Source: Ancylobacter defluvii
Lineage (GTDB): Bacteria; Pseudomonadota; Alphaproteobacteria; Rhizobiales; Xanthobacteraceae
Assembly (NCBI RefSeq): GCF_018390605.1
Contig: NZ_JAHBGD010000005.1
Span: forward strand, 682,001-746,000
Reading direction: 5' to 3'
Length of the DNA stretch: 64,000 bases
This document shows, in pieces, positions 26,274 to 36,621 of the stretch (position 1 is its first letter; every line of letters begins with the position of its first letter). The notes under the pieces were generated by a model. That model was not told where the DNA came from and did not search any database. It saw only the letters and a program-made list of their open reading frames with translations. Both the position numbers and the translations under genes were made by a program.

Positions 26274-26700
26274 GGTGCCGCCTCCCAGGCTCAGCACCGC
26301 GAGCCGACAGGGCGGAATCATCGGGTGCGGCGGGCGACGCCCGCACTTGCACCTGCGCAGCCTTCATTCCGGCCATCTGCGTCAAGGACGAAGAGACAGG
26401 TCCGAGGGCTACCTCCGTCTTACTGTCCGGCAGCGGATGGTTTTGGCGTTTCCTCCCGCTGCCTCGTGTCTCCGAGGTCAGCAGAATGCCGATGTGTCAT
26501 CACCGACAAGGAGAGCGTGCGGACTGGAGGCGATATTATCCAATGATAAGATATAATCTTTCGGATCATGAATCCTAATGGGGAGGCTGGCGAAGCCGGG
26601 TAGGTTTGCCTGCGGCGAAGAGCAAACCGACACCGACATCCACCCGATCACCGGGACCTTGGGCACCCGATGGCTTCCGCTGGCTGTTCTTTCCGCTAGC
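26274..26700. other. 427-bp intergenic region, probable promoter of the tctC operon
   Basis: The region separates the tctC start from the end of the SulP gene. AT-rich sequence around 26532-26575 (ATGATAAGATATAATCTTTC) could hold a promoter or operator. I see no gene, no sigma-54 core and no strong palindrome. Confidence 0.35.
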
Positions 26701-28182
26701 TCAGTGCGGGTTTGTTGCAGCAGGCATTTCCTTGTCGTGACGGGCGAAGCGGTCGACCATGGTTGCGCTCGCCGCGTTGAGGCCGTGCACGGCAACGGTG
26801 GCACCGGCCTTGCGCAGCTTCAGCACCGCCTTGTCGAGGGCGCCGATCGCCGTGATGTCCCAGAAGTGCGCTTTGCTGACGTCGATCATCACCTCGCGGT
26901 GTGGCTCGTCGAAGTCGAAGCCGCGCAGGAACACTTCCGCCGAGGCGAAGAAAATCTGGCCGGTGACGATGTAGGTGATGCGATCCTGCGCCTCTTCGAT
27001 GCGGGCGTGCACATGGACGAGCTGCGCCACCTTGCCGGCGAAGAACACGCCGGAAAGCAGCACGCCCACTAGCACCCCGAGGGCGAGGTCGTGCGTCGCC
27101 ACCACGGTGATGACGGTGGCCAGCATCACCACCGACGAGGAGCGTGGGTTTTTCCGCAGATCCAGCAGCGAGCGCCAGGAGAAGGTGCCGATCGACACCA
27201 TGATCATGACCGCGACCAGCGCTGCCATCGGGATGATACGCACCAGATCGTCCAGCACCAGGATGAGGAACAGCAGGAAGGCGCCGGCGACGAAGGTGGA
27301 AAGCCGACCACGTCCGCCCGAGGAGACGTTGATCACCGACTGGCCGATCATGGCACAGCCGCCCATGCCGCCGATCAATGCCGAGGCGATGTTGCTGGTG
27401 CCCTGACCGATGCATTCCTGGCTCTTGTTGCTCATCGTATCGGTCATGTCGTCGACGATCTGAGCGGTGAGCAGCGATTCCAGCAGGCCGACGGCGGCCA
27501 GAGTCAGCGAATAGGGCAGGATGATCTGCAATGTTTCCAGCGTCAGCGGCACGGCGGGCAGCGCGAAGACCGGCAGGCCGGAGGGCAACTCGCCGAGATC
27601 GCCGACGGTGCGCAGATCGATGCCGCTCCACCAGGCGAAAACGGTGAGGGCGGCAATGGCGACGAGCGGCGAGGGGACCGCCTTCGTCAGCCGCGGGAAC
27701 AGATAGATGATGGCGAGGCCGGCGGCGATCATCGGATAGGTTTGCAGGGGCACCCCGACCAGTTCCGGCAGCTGCGCCATGAAGATGAGAATGGCGAGGG
27801 CATTGACGAAGCCGGTGATCACCGAGCGCGAAACGAAGCGCATCACCCGCCCGAGCCGGAGAAAACCGGCGAGGATCTGGATCAGCCCCATCAGGATGGT
27901 TGCCGCGAACAGGTACTGCAGGCCGTGGTCGCGCACGAGGCTGACCATCACCACGGCGGTGGCGGCGGTGGCGGCCGAGATCATGCCCGGGCGTCCGCCG
28001 ACGACCGCCGAGACGCAGGCGATGGCGAAGGAGGCGAACAGGCCCACCTTCGGATCGACCCCGGCGATCACCGAGAAGCCGATGGCCTCCGGAATAAGGG
28101 CGAGGGCGACGACGATGCCGGCGAGGATGTCGCCGCGAATATTGGAACTCCAGTCACGGAGATAGCGGGAAGAGGATGTCAT
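26701..28182 (-). CDS. SulP-family anion permease with STAS domain
   Basis: A 493-residue secondary transporter for sulfate, bicarbonate or another anion. The membrane part (~1-365, about 12-14 segments) contains [23 protein letters not shown] and, mid-protein, [34 protein letters not shown]. The C-terminal STAS domain (~390-485) includes [21 protein letters not shown] and [23 protein letters not shown]. The start is ATG 28182 ([11 protein letters not shown]); an earlier start would add a non-conserved 36-residue leader. A Na+/HCO3- or sulfate role cannot be separated from sequence alone. Confidence 0.88.
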   Translation of the reverse strand: MTSSSRYLRDWSSNIRGDILAGIVVALALIPEAIGFSVIAGVDPKVGLFASFAIACVSAVVGGRPGMISAATAATAVVMVSLVRDHGLQYLFAATILMGLIQILAGFLRLGRVMRFVSRSVITGFVNALAILIFMAQLPELVGVPLQTYPMIAAGLAIIYLFPRLTKAVPSPLVAIAALTVFAWWSGIDLRTVGDLGELPSGLPVFALPAVPLTLETLQIILPYSLTLAAVGLLESLLTAQIVDDMTDTMSNKSQECIGQGTSNIASALIGGMGGCAMIGQSVINVSSGGRGRLSTFVAGAFLLFLILVLDDLVRIIPMAALVAVMIMVSIGTFSWRSLLDLRKNPRSSSVVMLATVITVVATHDLALGVLVGVLLSGVFFAGKVAQLVHVHARIEEAQDRITYIVTGQIFFASAEVFLRGFDFDEPHREVMIDVSKAHFWDITAIGALDKAVLKLRKAGATVAVHGLNAASATMVDRFARHDKEMPAATNPH

Positions 28183-28419
28183 GGGGAATCTTCGCAAAGA
28201 GCGGACAGCCGCCGGTGACGGCGGTTGAAGTGGCGCTGCATATGCGTGGTCCGGCGGATCGGCGGCCGGAAGAGCCACCCGGAATTTCACCGGGTCCAGA
28301 CGAATGCACCCGACCTAAAACAATTCGTGCCGCATCGCAATAAGTGCGTGCCGGCGTGCCTCGGAGGAGAGGTAGGAGCCTTTCCCTCCGGCATCATGGC
28401 GGCGCGCCGGCACCGTCGG

Positions 28420-29637
28420 TCATCGCGCCCCGGCGGCGGACCGTTCACGATGACCGAGATTGGGGAGGAACGCGGCGAGGATACCGATCGCCGGCAGATA
28501 GGCGCATGCCTCGAAGACGAAGGCGATGCTTGTCCGGTCGGCCAGCACGCCGAGCATCGCCGCGCCGATGCCGCCGAGCCCGAAGGCCAGGCCGAAGAAC
28601 AGCCCGGACACCATGCCGACGCGGCCCGGCATCAGATCCTGCGCATAGACGACGATGGCAGAGAACGCCGACGCCAGGATCAGGCCGATGGCCACACTCA
28701 GCACCAATGTCGCTACCAGCCCCACATAAGGCAGCACGAGCGAGAACGGCAGCACGCCGAATATCGAGCCCCAGATGATGGCCTTGCGGCCGACGCGGTC
28801 ACCCAGCGGGCCGCCGATCAGGGTGCCGGCGGCGACGGCGGCCAGGAAGACGAACAGATAGAGCTGCGCCTGCTCTTCCGAGGTGCCGAAATGCTGCATG
28901 AGGTAGAAGACATAGAAGCTGGTGAAGCTGGCGAGATAGAACCACTTCGACACCAGCAGGCAGATCAGGATCGCGAGGGCACCGAGGACTTTGCCCCTGC
29001 CGAGGCGAGCGGAGGCGATCACGGGGCCGGTGCGCCGGCGCGCGTGGCCATTGGACTTGTACCAATAGCCGAGGCCGGCCAGCAGGATGATGCCGCCGAG
29101 GGCGGCGAGGGCGAACCATGCGAGGCTGGCCTGCCCGTGCGGCAGTATGAACATCACCAGCAGGAGCGGCCCGAGCGCGCTGCCGACATTGCCGCCGACC
29201 TGGAACGTCGACTGCGCGAGACCATGGGCGCCGCCCGAGGCCAGGCGGGCAATGCGCGAGGATTCCGGGTGGAAGATCGACGAGCCGATGCCGAGCAGCA
29301 CCGCGCCCAGAAGCAGCACTGAAAAAGAACCGGCAAAGGCCAGCACCAGCAGCCCCAGCAGCGACATCATCATGCCGAACGGCAGCGAATAGGGCTGCGG
29401 ACGATGGTCGGTATAGAGCCCGACAAGAGGCTGCAGCAGCGAGGCGGTCACGTTGTAGACCAGCGTCAGCAGCCCGATCTGAGCATAGTTGAGATCGAAA
29501 GTGTCCTTGAACATCGGATAGGCGGCGATGAAGAGCGACTGCAGCATGTCGTTCAACAAGTGGCAGAAGCTGGCAGCGCCGAGGACGAGATAGGCGGCCC
29601 GGTTCTGCGGGGACCGGTCGGCAACGATGTCGGACAT
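28420..29637 (-). CDS. MFS transporter, fosmidomycin-resistance (Fsr) type
   Basis: A 405-residue major facilitator with about 12 transmembrane helices. Fsr-subfamily blocks are CHLLNDMLQSLFIAAYPMFKDTFDLNYAQIGLLTLVYN, SSIFHPESSRIARLASGG and QVGGNVGSALGPLL. Proteins of this group export fosmidomycin or other small compounds. It is divergent from an AraC-family gene starting at 29756, with 118 bp between them, an arrangement known for drug exporters controlled by their neighbour. The start at 29637 (MSDIVADRS) is preferred over 29679. Confidence 0.87.
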   Translation of the reverse strand: MSDIVADRSPQNRAAYLVLGAASFCHLLNDMLQSLFIAAYPMFKDTFDLNYAQIGLLTLVYNVTASLLQPLVGLYTDHRPQPYSLPFGMMMSLLGLLVLAFAGSFSVLLLGAVLLGIGSSIFHPESSRIARLASGGAHGLAQSTFQVGGNVGSALGPLLLVMFILPHGQASLAWFALAALGGIILLAGLGYWYKSNGHARRRTGPVIASARLGRGKVLGALAILICLLVSKWFYLASFTSFYVFYLMQHFGTSEEQAQLYLFVFLAAVAAGTLIGGPLGDRVGRKAIIWGSIFGVLPFSLVLPYVGLVATLVLSVAIGLILASAFSAIVVYAQDLMPGRVGMVSGLFFGLAFGLGGIGAAMLGVLADRTSIAFVFEACAYLPAIGILAAFLPNLGHRERSAAGAR

Positions 29638-29755
29638 GGCGAAAGCGCCCACCCTTGTTGGCGCCGCCGGGCGGCGCATCGATCATGGGGCTGTCATAGC
29701 GGTTGGATCGCGGCCCGCTACTGCGTTAAGGTCATTTTCTTACGCGAGTGGGCCA

Positions 29756-30535
29756 ATGAGCGCGGGCGGTAGGGTCGAGAACGCCTTCATGGAGGTTGCC
29801 CGCCCGGTGATCGCGCTTGGCCGCGATTATTCGGACGGGCACGTCATCGCGCCGCATCATCATCGGCGCGACCAGTTGCTCTATGGCGCCACCGGGGTGG
29901 TGATGGTCGCCACGGGCCAGGGCGCCTGGGTCATGCCGCCCGAGCGCGGCATGTGGATTCCCGCCGGCATCGTTCATGACGTGCGCATCATGGGCACGGT
30001 CAGGATGCGGAGCCTCTACATCGAGCCGGGCGTCATCAAGGCCATGTCCGGGCATTGCCAGGTGCTGGGCATCACGCCGTTGATGCGCAGCCTTCTGGCC
30101 GAGGCGGTGATGGTTCCGGCAGAGTATGATGAGCAAGGTCGTGACGGAGCGCTGATGGCGCTCATCCAGCATGAGGTTCCGCTGTTGCCGGTTCTGCCGC
30201 TGTCGCTCCCGCTCCCTGCGAGCCGGGCGCTGGCGCAGCTCTGCCGGGCCTTCCTTCTCGATCCGACGCCGCATACCACGATTGATGGCTGGAGCGCCGC
30301 GATCGGCCTCAGCCGCCGCACCTTCACCCGGCTGTTCCGCAAGGAAACCGGCCTGAGCTTCGTCGCCTGGCGCCAGCAGGCGTGCGTGATGGCCGCCTTG
30401 CCGCGCCTCGCTGCCGGGCATCCGGTGACCGCCGTCGCCATCGATCTCGGCTATGACAATCCGGCGGCCTTCACCTCGATGTTCAAGCGCATCCTGGGCA
30501 CCCCGCCCGCCGCCTATATCCAGCGAGAGCGCTGA
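29756..30535 (+). CDS. AraC-family regulator with N-terminal cupin
   Basis: A 259-residue regulator. Residues ~20-90 form a cupin-like sensor (HVIAPHHHRRDQLLYGATGVVMV...PPERGMWIPAGIVHDVR), and residues ~160-255 are the AraC DNA-binding domain (TTIDGWSAAIGLSRRTFTRLFRKETGLSFVAWRQQ; VTAVAIDLGYDNPAAFTSMFKRILGTPPAAY). The layout matches NimR-like regulators that control a divergent MFS exporter. The likely target is the Fsr-like gene. The start could also be the ATG at 29789. Confidence 0.87.
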   Translation: MSAGGRVENAFMEVARPVIALGRDYSDGHVIAPHHHRRDQLLYGATGVVMVATGQGAWVMPPERGMWIPAGIVHDVRIMGTVRMRSLYIEPGVIKAMSGHCQVLGITPLMRSLLAEAVMVPAEYDEQGRDGALMALIQHEVPLLPVLPLSLPLPASRALAQLCRAFLLDPTPHTTIDGWSAAIGLSRRTFTRLFRKETGLSFVAWRQQACVMAALPRLAAGHPVTAVAIDLGYDNPAAFTSMFKRILGTPPAAYIQRER

Positions 30536-30783
30536 TCGGGCCGCACCCGACCGATGCTATCGTCTTTAGCCTGTGCGTCCACACCGCCGGCCATACGAGG
30601 TGCGGTGACGTGACCGCTGCCGGCGATTACGGACGCACCAGGGAGGTGGTTTTCGGCGAAGTGAGTTCCTGCCGCAGCGGGGGATGGGCGGCGCAGCAGG
30701 CTTTCATGGCTGCGCTGACCGGCGTATCTATTCCCGACGCGGCTGAGAGACAGGCAATGCGCCGCGATTCTGGGGGGCGAGCC

Positions 30784-31566
30784 ATGTTTCGACCACTTCG
30801 CGGTTTCTCGTCCGTCATGTTGTTGGCCGCGATGGCGGGCTCGGGCCTTGCCGCGGATATGCCGACCGCCGCCGCCCCGTCGCCCGTTGGCACGGACGGA
30901 TGGACCTACACCATCGCTCCCTATTTCTGGGCGGCCGGCCTGTCCGGGGACGTCGGCCAGTTCGGGCTTCCTGCCGTTCACGTCGATGCCGACTTCGGCG
31001 ATATCTTCAAGAACCTCGACTTTGCCGCCATGGCCACCGGCGAGGCGCGCAATGGTCGGTTCAGCGTGTTCGGCGATGTCCTCTATACCAAGCTGTCGTC
31101 GGACGTGACGACGCCACGCCACGTCCTTGCCGATGAGGTGGCGATCTCCTCGGAGACCTTCGCCGGCCTCGCCGCGGTCGGCTACGCGATCTGGGACGGC
31201 CCGCAGGGGCATCTCGATGTGGTCGGCGGCGCGAGGGTCTGGTACGTCGGCACTGACATTTCGTTCAGGGGCCAGGCCCTCGATGGGCGCAGCGCCAGCG
31301 ACAATGCGAGCTGGGTCGATGGTATCGCCGGCCTGAGGGGACGCTACAGTCTCACCGACAAGGTCTATCTCACCGGCTGGGGTCTTGTCGGTGCCGGCGG
31401 CGCCGATATCGATTGGGATGTCGGTGCCGGTGTCGGATACGCATTCAATCAGCGGCTGTCGTTCGTGCTGGGTTATCGCGCGCTGGGGGTGGACTACGAA
31501 AAGGATGGTTTCCTCTTCGATGTGGTCGAGCAGGGACCGATATTGGGCACCGTCATAAAATTCTGA
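30784..31566 (+). CDS. Outer-membrane beta-barrel protein
   Basis: A 260-residue protein with signal peptide MFRPLRGFSSVMLLAAMAGS...LAA and alternating polar/hydrophobic strands. Strand-like segments WTYTIAPYFWAAGLSG, GRFSVFGDVLYTKL, LDVVGGARVWYVGT and LSFVLGYRALGVDYEKDG are typical of small porin-like barrels. The last residue is phenylalanine (GTVIKF), the usual BAM recognition signal. GGGGGGCGAGCC precedes the ATG at 30784. Its function is unknown; this fold is often annotated only as 'outer membrane protein'. Confidence 0.75.
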   Translation: MFRPLRGFSSVMLLAAMAGSGLAADMPTAAAPSPVGTDGWTYTIAPYFWAAGLSGDVGQFGLPAVHVDADFGDIFKNLDFAAMATGEARNGRFSVFGDVLYTKLSSDVTTPRHVLADEVAISSETFAGLAAVGYAIWDGPQGHLDVVGGARVWYVGTDISFRGQALDGRSASDNASWVDGIAGLRGRYSLTDKVYLTGWGLVGAGGADIDWDVGAGVGYAFNQRLSFVLGYRALGVDYEKDGFLFDVVEQGPILGTVIKF

Positions 31567-31635
31567 GATTGACGGCGAGAACGGTTTCTCGTGCCGAAGT
31601 GACGACGTTCTGGTTTGAAGCACCGTTGCGGCGAT

Positions 31636-31654
31636 GCGTCTTTCGAAAGGACGC
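31636..31654. terminator. Hairpin between convergent genes
   Basis: GCGTCTTTCGAAAGGACGC folds into an 8-bp stem (one G-T pair) with a 3-nt loop, 70 bp after the outer-membrane gene and 116 bp after the oxidase gene that approaches from the other side. There is no T-tract; it may terminate both transcripts. Confidence 0.35.
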
Positions 31655-31770
31655 GTCCCCATTGCTTCCAACGTCCGGGCCCGTTCGCCGCTGCATCGAT
31701 ACTTTAGGTGCCGCTGGCGCAAGAGCTGGTAGCGGCCAACGCTTTGTAACTCGATGAGCGTCGTCCGTCT

Positions 31771-32937
31771 TTAATCGGCAGCCGGAACCGGTTGCTTGCC
31801 CTGCAACTGCTGGAAGCTGAAGGCATCGATCGGCCAGCCGGTGGCTCCGTTTTCGGCAAGATCGGCGAGTATTTCCCCCACGACGCTGGCGAACTTGTAG
31901 CCGTGGCCGGAACAGGGCGAGGCGACGACGATGTTCGGCTCGCCCGGAAGTTGGTCCAGCAGGAAATCTTCGCCCGGCAGCATGGTGTAGCGGCAGGTCG
32001 CGGTGTCGCGTCGCGCCCCCGCCGCCAGCGGCAGGCGGCGGGCGATGAAGTCGTCCAGCAACGCCGTGTCGGCCTCGTTGACGGGAGCGTTCGGATGATC
32101 CGGGTCGCCGATGGCTTCGCGGAAATGCGCATGCTTGCCGACCTTCACGCCGGCGCCGTCGAGAGCGGGGAAGCCGAAGAAGGAGCCGACGAGCCCGGCA
32201 TCGCGCAAAAACACCGGCATGGTGCCGAGGGCGGTCGCCGCCGCATCCTTCGGCTCGTACCAGGCGACCACTTGACGGATCGGCGTCGCCAGCGCTGCCA
32301 GCGCCGGCACCAGCTCGGCGATCCACGGCCCGGTCGCCACCACCACGCGCCTCACCCGGATGCGCTCGGCGCCGAGCCGGAGCGTCACGCCGGCGTCGTC
32401 GGGTTCGAGCGCCGTCACGCGGGTCGCCAGCCGCAGGGCGGCACCATGGCGTCGGCCGAGCGCGAGATGCGCCGCAACTGCCGCTTCCGGGCGCACGAAA
32501 CCGCCTTGCGCCTCGAACACGGCAATCTCGTCGGGGTCGAGCGCGAAGGCGGGATAGCGCTGCGCCATGGCGCCGGCATCGAGCACCTGATGGTCGAGCC
32601 CATAGGCGCGGCAGGAGGCGAGCGTACCGGAGACGATGGGGCTGTCGGGTCGGCCGATCTGCAGCACGCCGGTGATGGTGAGCACGTCGGTGCCGGTGTC
32701 TCGCTCCAGCGCCCGCCAGTTTTCATAGGCACGGCGCAGCAGCGGCACATAGCTCGGATCCTCGAAATAGCCGAGCCGGATGATGCGACTGTCGCCATGC
32801 GAAGAACTGAGGCTGTGTGCCGGCGAGAATGCCTCGAAACCGATCACCTTCCGCCCGCGTGCGGCAAGATGCGCCAGCGCCGCGCTGCCCATGGCTCCGA
32901 GGCCGATGACCGCAGCATCGAAGTCGAAGGGGATCAT
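31771..32937 (-). CDS. Monomeric sarcosine oxidase / N-methyl-L-tryptophan oxidase family flavoprotein
   Basis: A 388-residue FAD enzyme that oxidises secondary N-methyl amino acids to formaldehyde, H2O2 and the amino acid, or an analogous amine. The Rossmann motif is AAVIGLGAMGSAALAHLAARG near the N-terminus, and FSPAHSLSSSHGDSRIIRLGYFEDPSYVPLL is the MSOX/MTOX signature. The cysteine that holds FAD covalently in MSOX is present in TCRYTMLPGEDFLLD, and the C-terminal SGHGYKFASVVGEILADL matches. It is divergent from the peptide-type ABC operon, 163 bp apart, suggesting the two act on the same compound, perhaps an N-methylated peptide or amino acid. Confidence 0.9.
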   Translation of the reverse strand: MIPFDFDAAVIGLGAMGSAALAHLAARGRKVIGFEAFSPAHSLSSSHGDSRIIRLGYFEDPSYVPLLRRAYENWRALERDTGTDVLTITGVLQIGRPDSPIVSGTLASCRAYGLDHQVLDAGAMAQRYPAFALDPDEIAVFEAQGGFVRPEAAVAAHLALGRRHGAALRLATRVTALEPDDAGVTLRLGAERIRVRRVVVATGPWIAELVPALAALATPIRQVVAWYEPKDAAATALGTMPVFLRDAGLVGSFFGFPALDGAGVKVGKHAHFREAIGDPDHPNAPVNEADTALLDDFIARRLPLAAGARRDTATCRYTMLPGEDFLLDQLPGEPNIVVASPCSGHGYKFASVVGEILADLAENGATGWPIDAFSFQQLQGKQPVPAAD

Positions 32938-33100
32938 GAAAGCCTCCCGGCGGTTTCAGGACGGTCCGGCGCGGTTCCGATGCTTTTCAGCTTGCGGCCC
33001 TCATCGCTACCGACAAAGATATTGCAACATGCTCTCCATGGCATAGGATTTGTATAGATATAAACACGTTCTTCCCGAAGTGTCGAAGAGGAGCCGTGCC

Positions 33101-34759
33101 ATGCCGAAGCTATTTAAGTCCTTGAATCAGTGGAGAGAAGGCAGGGGCGGGCTGGAAAACGAGGTCATCGACCAGTTTCTCCTCGGGCATCTGGATCGCC
33201 GCGCCTTCTTGCGTCACGGCAGCCGCGTCGGCCTGTCGATGGCGGTGATGGCCGGGGTGCTCCAGGCCACCGGCTTCGCGCCGATCGGCCGGGCGCAGGC
33301 GCAGGGCAAGCCTGGCGGCACCATCCGGCTGGCGCAGATCACGCCGTCGGGCGCCATCGAGCCGGTCTCGGTCGCCGATCAGGGCGGGCTGCTGCCGCTG
33401 CAGCAGGCGGGCGACTTTCTGGTCATGGACGGGCCGGACCTGGTGCTGCGCCCGATGCTGGCGACCTCCTGGAAGCCGAACGCGGATGGCAGCGTCTGGA
33501 CCTTCACCCTGCGTTCCGGCGTCAAGTTCCATGACGGCCGCACCATGACCGCCGACGACGTGGTGGCCTCCATCGACCGGCTCGCCGATCCGGCCAACGG
33601 CTCCAACGCGTTGTCGGCCTTCAAGGGCGTGCTGTCCAAGGGCGGCACCACCAAGGTCGACGACCTCACGGTGCGCTTCACCCTCGACGCGCCGAACGGA
33701 AATTTCCCCTATTACGTCTCCTCCGACAATTACAACGCCATCATCCTGCCGGCTGATTACAAGGGTGATTTCGAGAAGACCTTCAACGGCACCGGCCCCT
33801 TCAAGATGGTGAGCTACACGCCGAAGGTCGGCGCGAGCTTCGTGCGCAATCCGGATTACTGGGCCGGGCCGGCGCTGGTGGAAAAGCTGGAACTCAGCTT
33901 CTACGCCGATCAGCAGCCGCAGGTGCTCGCCTTGCTTGGCGGGCAGATCGACCTGATCCAGCAGGTGGTGGTGCAGGGCTCGCAGAGCCTGTTCGACAAT
34001 CCGGCGGTGAAGATCCTGCGCCTCAAGTCGAATGCCCACCGCCAGATCCACATGAAGAACACCGGCCCGTTCGCCGACAAGCGCGTCCGCCAGGCCATGG
34101 CGTTGACGCTGGATCGTCCGGCCATCGTCAAGGGCCTGTTCCGCGGCATGGCCGATCTCGGCAATGACAGCCCCTTCGCGCCGGTCTTCCCCTCCACCGA
34201 CACCTCGGTGCCGCAGCGCGTCAAGGATATCCCCAAGGCCAAGGAACTGATGGCCGCTGCCGGCATGTCGAGCGGCTTCGAGGTGACGCTCACCACCATG
34301 CAGCTGCAGGAGCTGCCGGCGATCGCCAGCCTGATCCGCAACGCCGCCGCCGAGATCGGCGTCAAGGTGACGCTGAAGCTGGAAGATGTCGGCGCCTATT
34401 ACGGCGATGCGGTGCCCGGCAAATCGGACTGGCTCGACAGCCAGTTCGGCATCACCGATTACGGCCACCGCGGCACGCCCAACGTGTTCCTCGCCGCGCC
34501 GCTGCTCAGCACCGGCACCTGGAACTCCGCGGAGTTCAAGAACCCGGAATACGACAAGCTGGTGGCTTCCTACATCGCCGCCCTGGATCCTGCTGCCCAA
34601 AAGGCGCAGGCCGGCGCGATCCAGAAGCTGCTGCTCGACGAGACGCCGGTCATCTTCCCCTATTTCTACGATTACATGACCGCCACCTCGGCCACGCTGC
34701 AGGGCGTGGAGGGCACGGCCATGGGGCAGATGTTCCTTCACAAGGCCGGCTTCGCCTGA
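33101..34759 (+). CDS. ABC transporter substrate-binding protein, family 5 (peptide/opine type)
   Basis: A 552-residue periplasmic binding protein. The twin-arginine signal lies inside an N-terminal extension (LDRRAFLRHGSRVGLSMAVM...RAQA). SBP family 5 blocks are LATSWKPNADGSVWTFTLRSGVKFHDGRTMTADDVVASI, NGTGPFKMVSYTPK and KRVRQAMALTLDRPAIVKGLFRG. AGAGGAGCCGTGCC precedes the ATG at 33101. It is the first gene of a complete SBP-permease-permease-ATPase operon. The ligand is not deducible. Confidence 0.9.
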   Translation: MPKLFKSLNQWREGRGGLENEVIDQFLLGHLDRRAFLRHGSRVGLSMAVMAGVLQATGFAPIGRAQAQGKPGGTIRLAQITPSGAIEPVSVADQGGLLPLQQAGDFLVMDGPDLVLRPMLATSWKPNADGSVWTFTLRSGVKFHDGRTMTADDVVASIDRLADPANGSNALSAFKGVLSKGGTTKVDDLTVRFTLDAPNGNFPYYVSSDNYNAIILPADYKGDFEKTFNGTGPFKMVSYTPKVGASFVRNPDYWAGPALVEKLELSFYADQQPQVLALLGGQIDLIQQVVVQGSQSLFDNPAVKILRLKSNAHRQIHMKNTGPFADKRVRQAMALTLDRPAIVKGLFRGMADLGNDSPFAPVFPSTDTSVPQRVKDIPKAKELMAAAGMSSGFEVTLTTMQLQELPAIASLIRNAAAEIGVKVTLKLEDVGAYYGDAVPGKSDWLDSQFGITDYGHRGTPNVFLAAPLLSTGTWNSAEFKNPEYDKLVASYIAALDPAAQKAQAGAIQKLLLDETPVIFPYFYDYMTATSATLQGVEGTAMGQMFLHKAGFA

Positions 34760-34762
34760 TCG

Positions 34763-35731
34763 ATGATGAAGGGCGCGTTGGGGCGTTTCTTCCTGAAAAG
34801 ACTGGCGCTGAGCCTGCTCACTCTCTGGCTGCTCAGCGTCGTGGTCTTCTTCGGCTGCCAGGTTCTCCCGGGCGATCCAGCCCGGGCGATCCTCGGTCCC
34901 CTGGCCGATCCGCGGGCGGTCGCGGCTTTGAACCAGAAGCTCGGCGCCGATCGGCCTCCGGTCGAGATCTATCTCTCCTGGGTCGGCGGCCTGCTTTCCG
35001 GCGACATGGGACAGTCCTACGCCTATCGCTCGCCGGTGGCGCCGTTCATCGGCAGCGCGCTGGTCAATTCGCTGAAGCTGGCGGCGATGGTGTTCGCCAT
35101 CGTGGTGCCGATCGGCATCGGGGCCGGGGTGCTCGCGGCGCTGCGGGCCGGCCGGCCACTCGACCGGGTGATCAGCGTTGCCGGGCTGTCGCTGACGGTC
35201 ATTCCCGAATTCGTGTCCTCGATCGCGCTGATCCTGGTATTCGCGGTGATATTGCGCTGGTTGCCGCTCTCGGCGAGCTGGCCACCCGGTAGCGGGCCGC
35301 TGGTGCAGATCCAGCATCTCATCCTGCCGGCATTGCCGCTGGTGATCGTGCTGTTCGGCTATATCGCCCGCATGACCCGCGCCGGCATGGTGGAGGCGCT
35401 GGCCGCCGACTACACCCGCACCGCCGTGCTCAAGGGCCTGCCGTGGCGTACGGTGCTGTCGCGCCATGTGCTGCGCAATGCGCTGCTGCCGACCATCACC
35501 GTCATCGCGGCGCAGATGGGCTACGCGCTCGGCGGTCTCGTCGTGGTGGAATCGTTGTTCCGCTATCAGGGGATCGGCAGCCTCGTGCTCGGCGCCGCTC
35601 GCGCCAAGGATTTCGCCATGCTGCAGGCCGGCATCCTGACCGTCGGTGCCTTCTTCATCGTGACGACGCTCGCCGCCGACCTGCTGACGACCCTGCTCGA
35701 TCCCAGGCTGCGCACGGGTGGCCGCCGATGA
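34763..35731 (+). CDS. ABC transporter permease (DppB/OppB family)
   Basis: A 322-residue inner-membrane permease with six predicted helices. The DppB N-terminal block RLALSLLTLWLLSVVVFFGCQVLPGDPA and the EAA-type loop EALAADYTRTAVLKGLPWRTVLSRHVLRNALLPTITVIA are present. It starts 3 bp after the binding-protein gene and overlaps the next permease by 4 bp (ATGA). Confidence 0.92.
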   Translation: MMKGALGRFFLKRLALSLLTLWLLSVVVFFGCQVLPGDPARAILGPLADPRAVAALNQKLGADRPPVEIYLSWVGGLLSGDMGQSYAYRSPVAPFIGSALVNSLKLAAMVFAIVVPIGIGAGVLAALRAGRPLDRVISVAGLSLTVIPEFVSSIALILVFAVILRWLPLSASWPPGSGPLVQIQHLILPALPLVIVLFGYIARMTRAGMVEALAADYTRTAVLKGLPWRTVLSRHVLRNALLPTITVIAAQMGYALGGLVVVESLFRYQGIGSLVLGAARAKDFAMLQAGILTVGAFFIVTTLAADLLTTLLDPRLRTGGRR

Positions 35732-36621
35732 CCGACACCGTGCCCCTTGCCGAACCGTCACTGCCTGTCGTGCCGGCGCCTGCGCGTGCCGAAGGCCGAG
35801 GACGCGGCATTGTCGGCGTGCTGCTGCGCTCGCCGGGTTTCCTGGTGGGCGCGCTGATCCTGCTGTTCTGGACCACCTGCGCGTTGTTCGCGCCGTCCTT
35901 CGTGCCCTACGATCCCTATGCCGACGATCTGTTGAACACGCTCGTGCCGCCTTCCGTCGAACATTGGTTCGGCACCGACCAGCTCGGGCGCGACGTGTTC
36001 TCGCGCGTGCTGGTCGGGGCGCGCGACATCCTGACCATCGCCCCGCTGGCGACCATCGTCGGCACCGTCGCTGGCACCGCCATCGGCCTGATCACCGGCT
36101 ATTTCGGCGGCTGGGTGGACGCCGTCATCGGCCGGCTGCTCGAGGTCATGCTCTCGCTGCCGCTCATCATCGTCGCCCTGCTGGTGCTGGTGGCGCTCGG
36201 GCCCTCTACGCCGACCGTGGTGGTGGTGGTCGGGCTGGTGTTCGCGCCGCTGGTCGCCCGCACCGTGCGCGCCGCGGTGCTCACCGAGCGGCATCTCGAC
36301 TATGTCGCCGCGGCCGCGGTGCGCGGCGAGGGCGCCTTCTACATCATGGTCGCCGAGATCCTGCCGAACATCCTGCCGCCGATCATCGTCGAGGCCACGG
36401 TGCGGCTGGGCTACGCCATCTTCACCATCGCGTCGCTGAGCTTTCTCGGTTTCGGCGTGCAGCCGCCATCGCCGGATTGGGGCCTGTCGATCGCCGAGAA
36501 CTACGGCGTGCTGGTCGGCGGCTATTGGTGGACGGTGGTGTTCGACACCATCGCCACCGCCTCGCTGATCGTCGGGGTGAATCTCGTCGCGGAATCGCTG
36601 CAGAGGGCGCTGGCCGAATGA
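35728..36621 (+). CDS. ABC transporter permease (DppC/OppC family)
   Basis: A 297-residue permease. The motif HWFGTDQLGRDVFSRVLVGARDIL near residue 75 is the classical DppC signature, and TERHLDYVAAAAVRGEGAFYIMVAEILPNILPPIIVEA is the coupling-helix loop. A variable cytoplasmic N-terminus (~35 residues, Pro/Ala-rich) precedes the first helix. It overlaps both neighbours by ATGA. Confidence 0.92.
   Translation: MTDTVPLAEPSLPVVPAPARAEGRGRGIVGVLLRSPGFLVGALILLFWTTCALFAPSFVPYDPYADDLLNTLVPPSVEHWFGTDQLGRDVFSRVLVGARDILTIAPLATIVGTVAGTAIGLITGYFGGWVDAVIGRLLEVMLSLPLIIVALLVLVALGPSTPTVVVVVGLVFAPLVARTVRAAVLTERHLDYVAAAAVRGEGAFYIMVAEILPNILPPIIVEATVRLGYAIFTIASLSFLGFGVQPPSPDWGLSIAENYGVLVGGYWWTVVFDTIATASLIVGVNLVAESLQRALAE

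Noticed and set aside
33110-35761. Very long open frame antisense to the peptide-receptor and permease genes
   Set aside because: Arg/His/Gly-rich composition, no domain, and the sense strand encodes clear ABC proteins. It is a GC-bias artefact.
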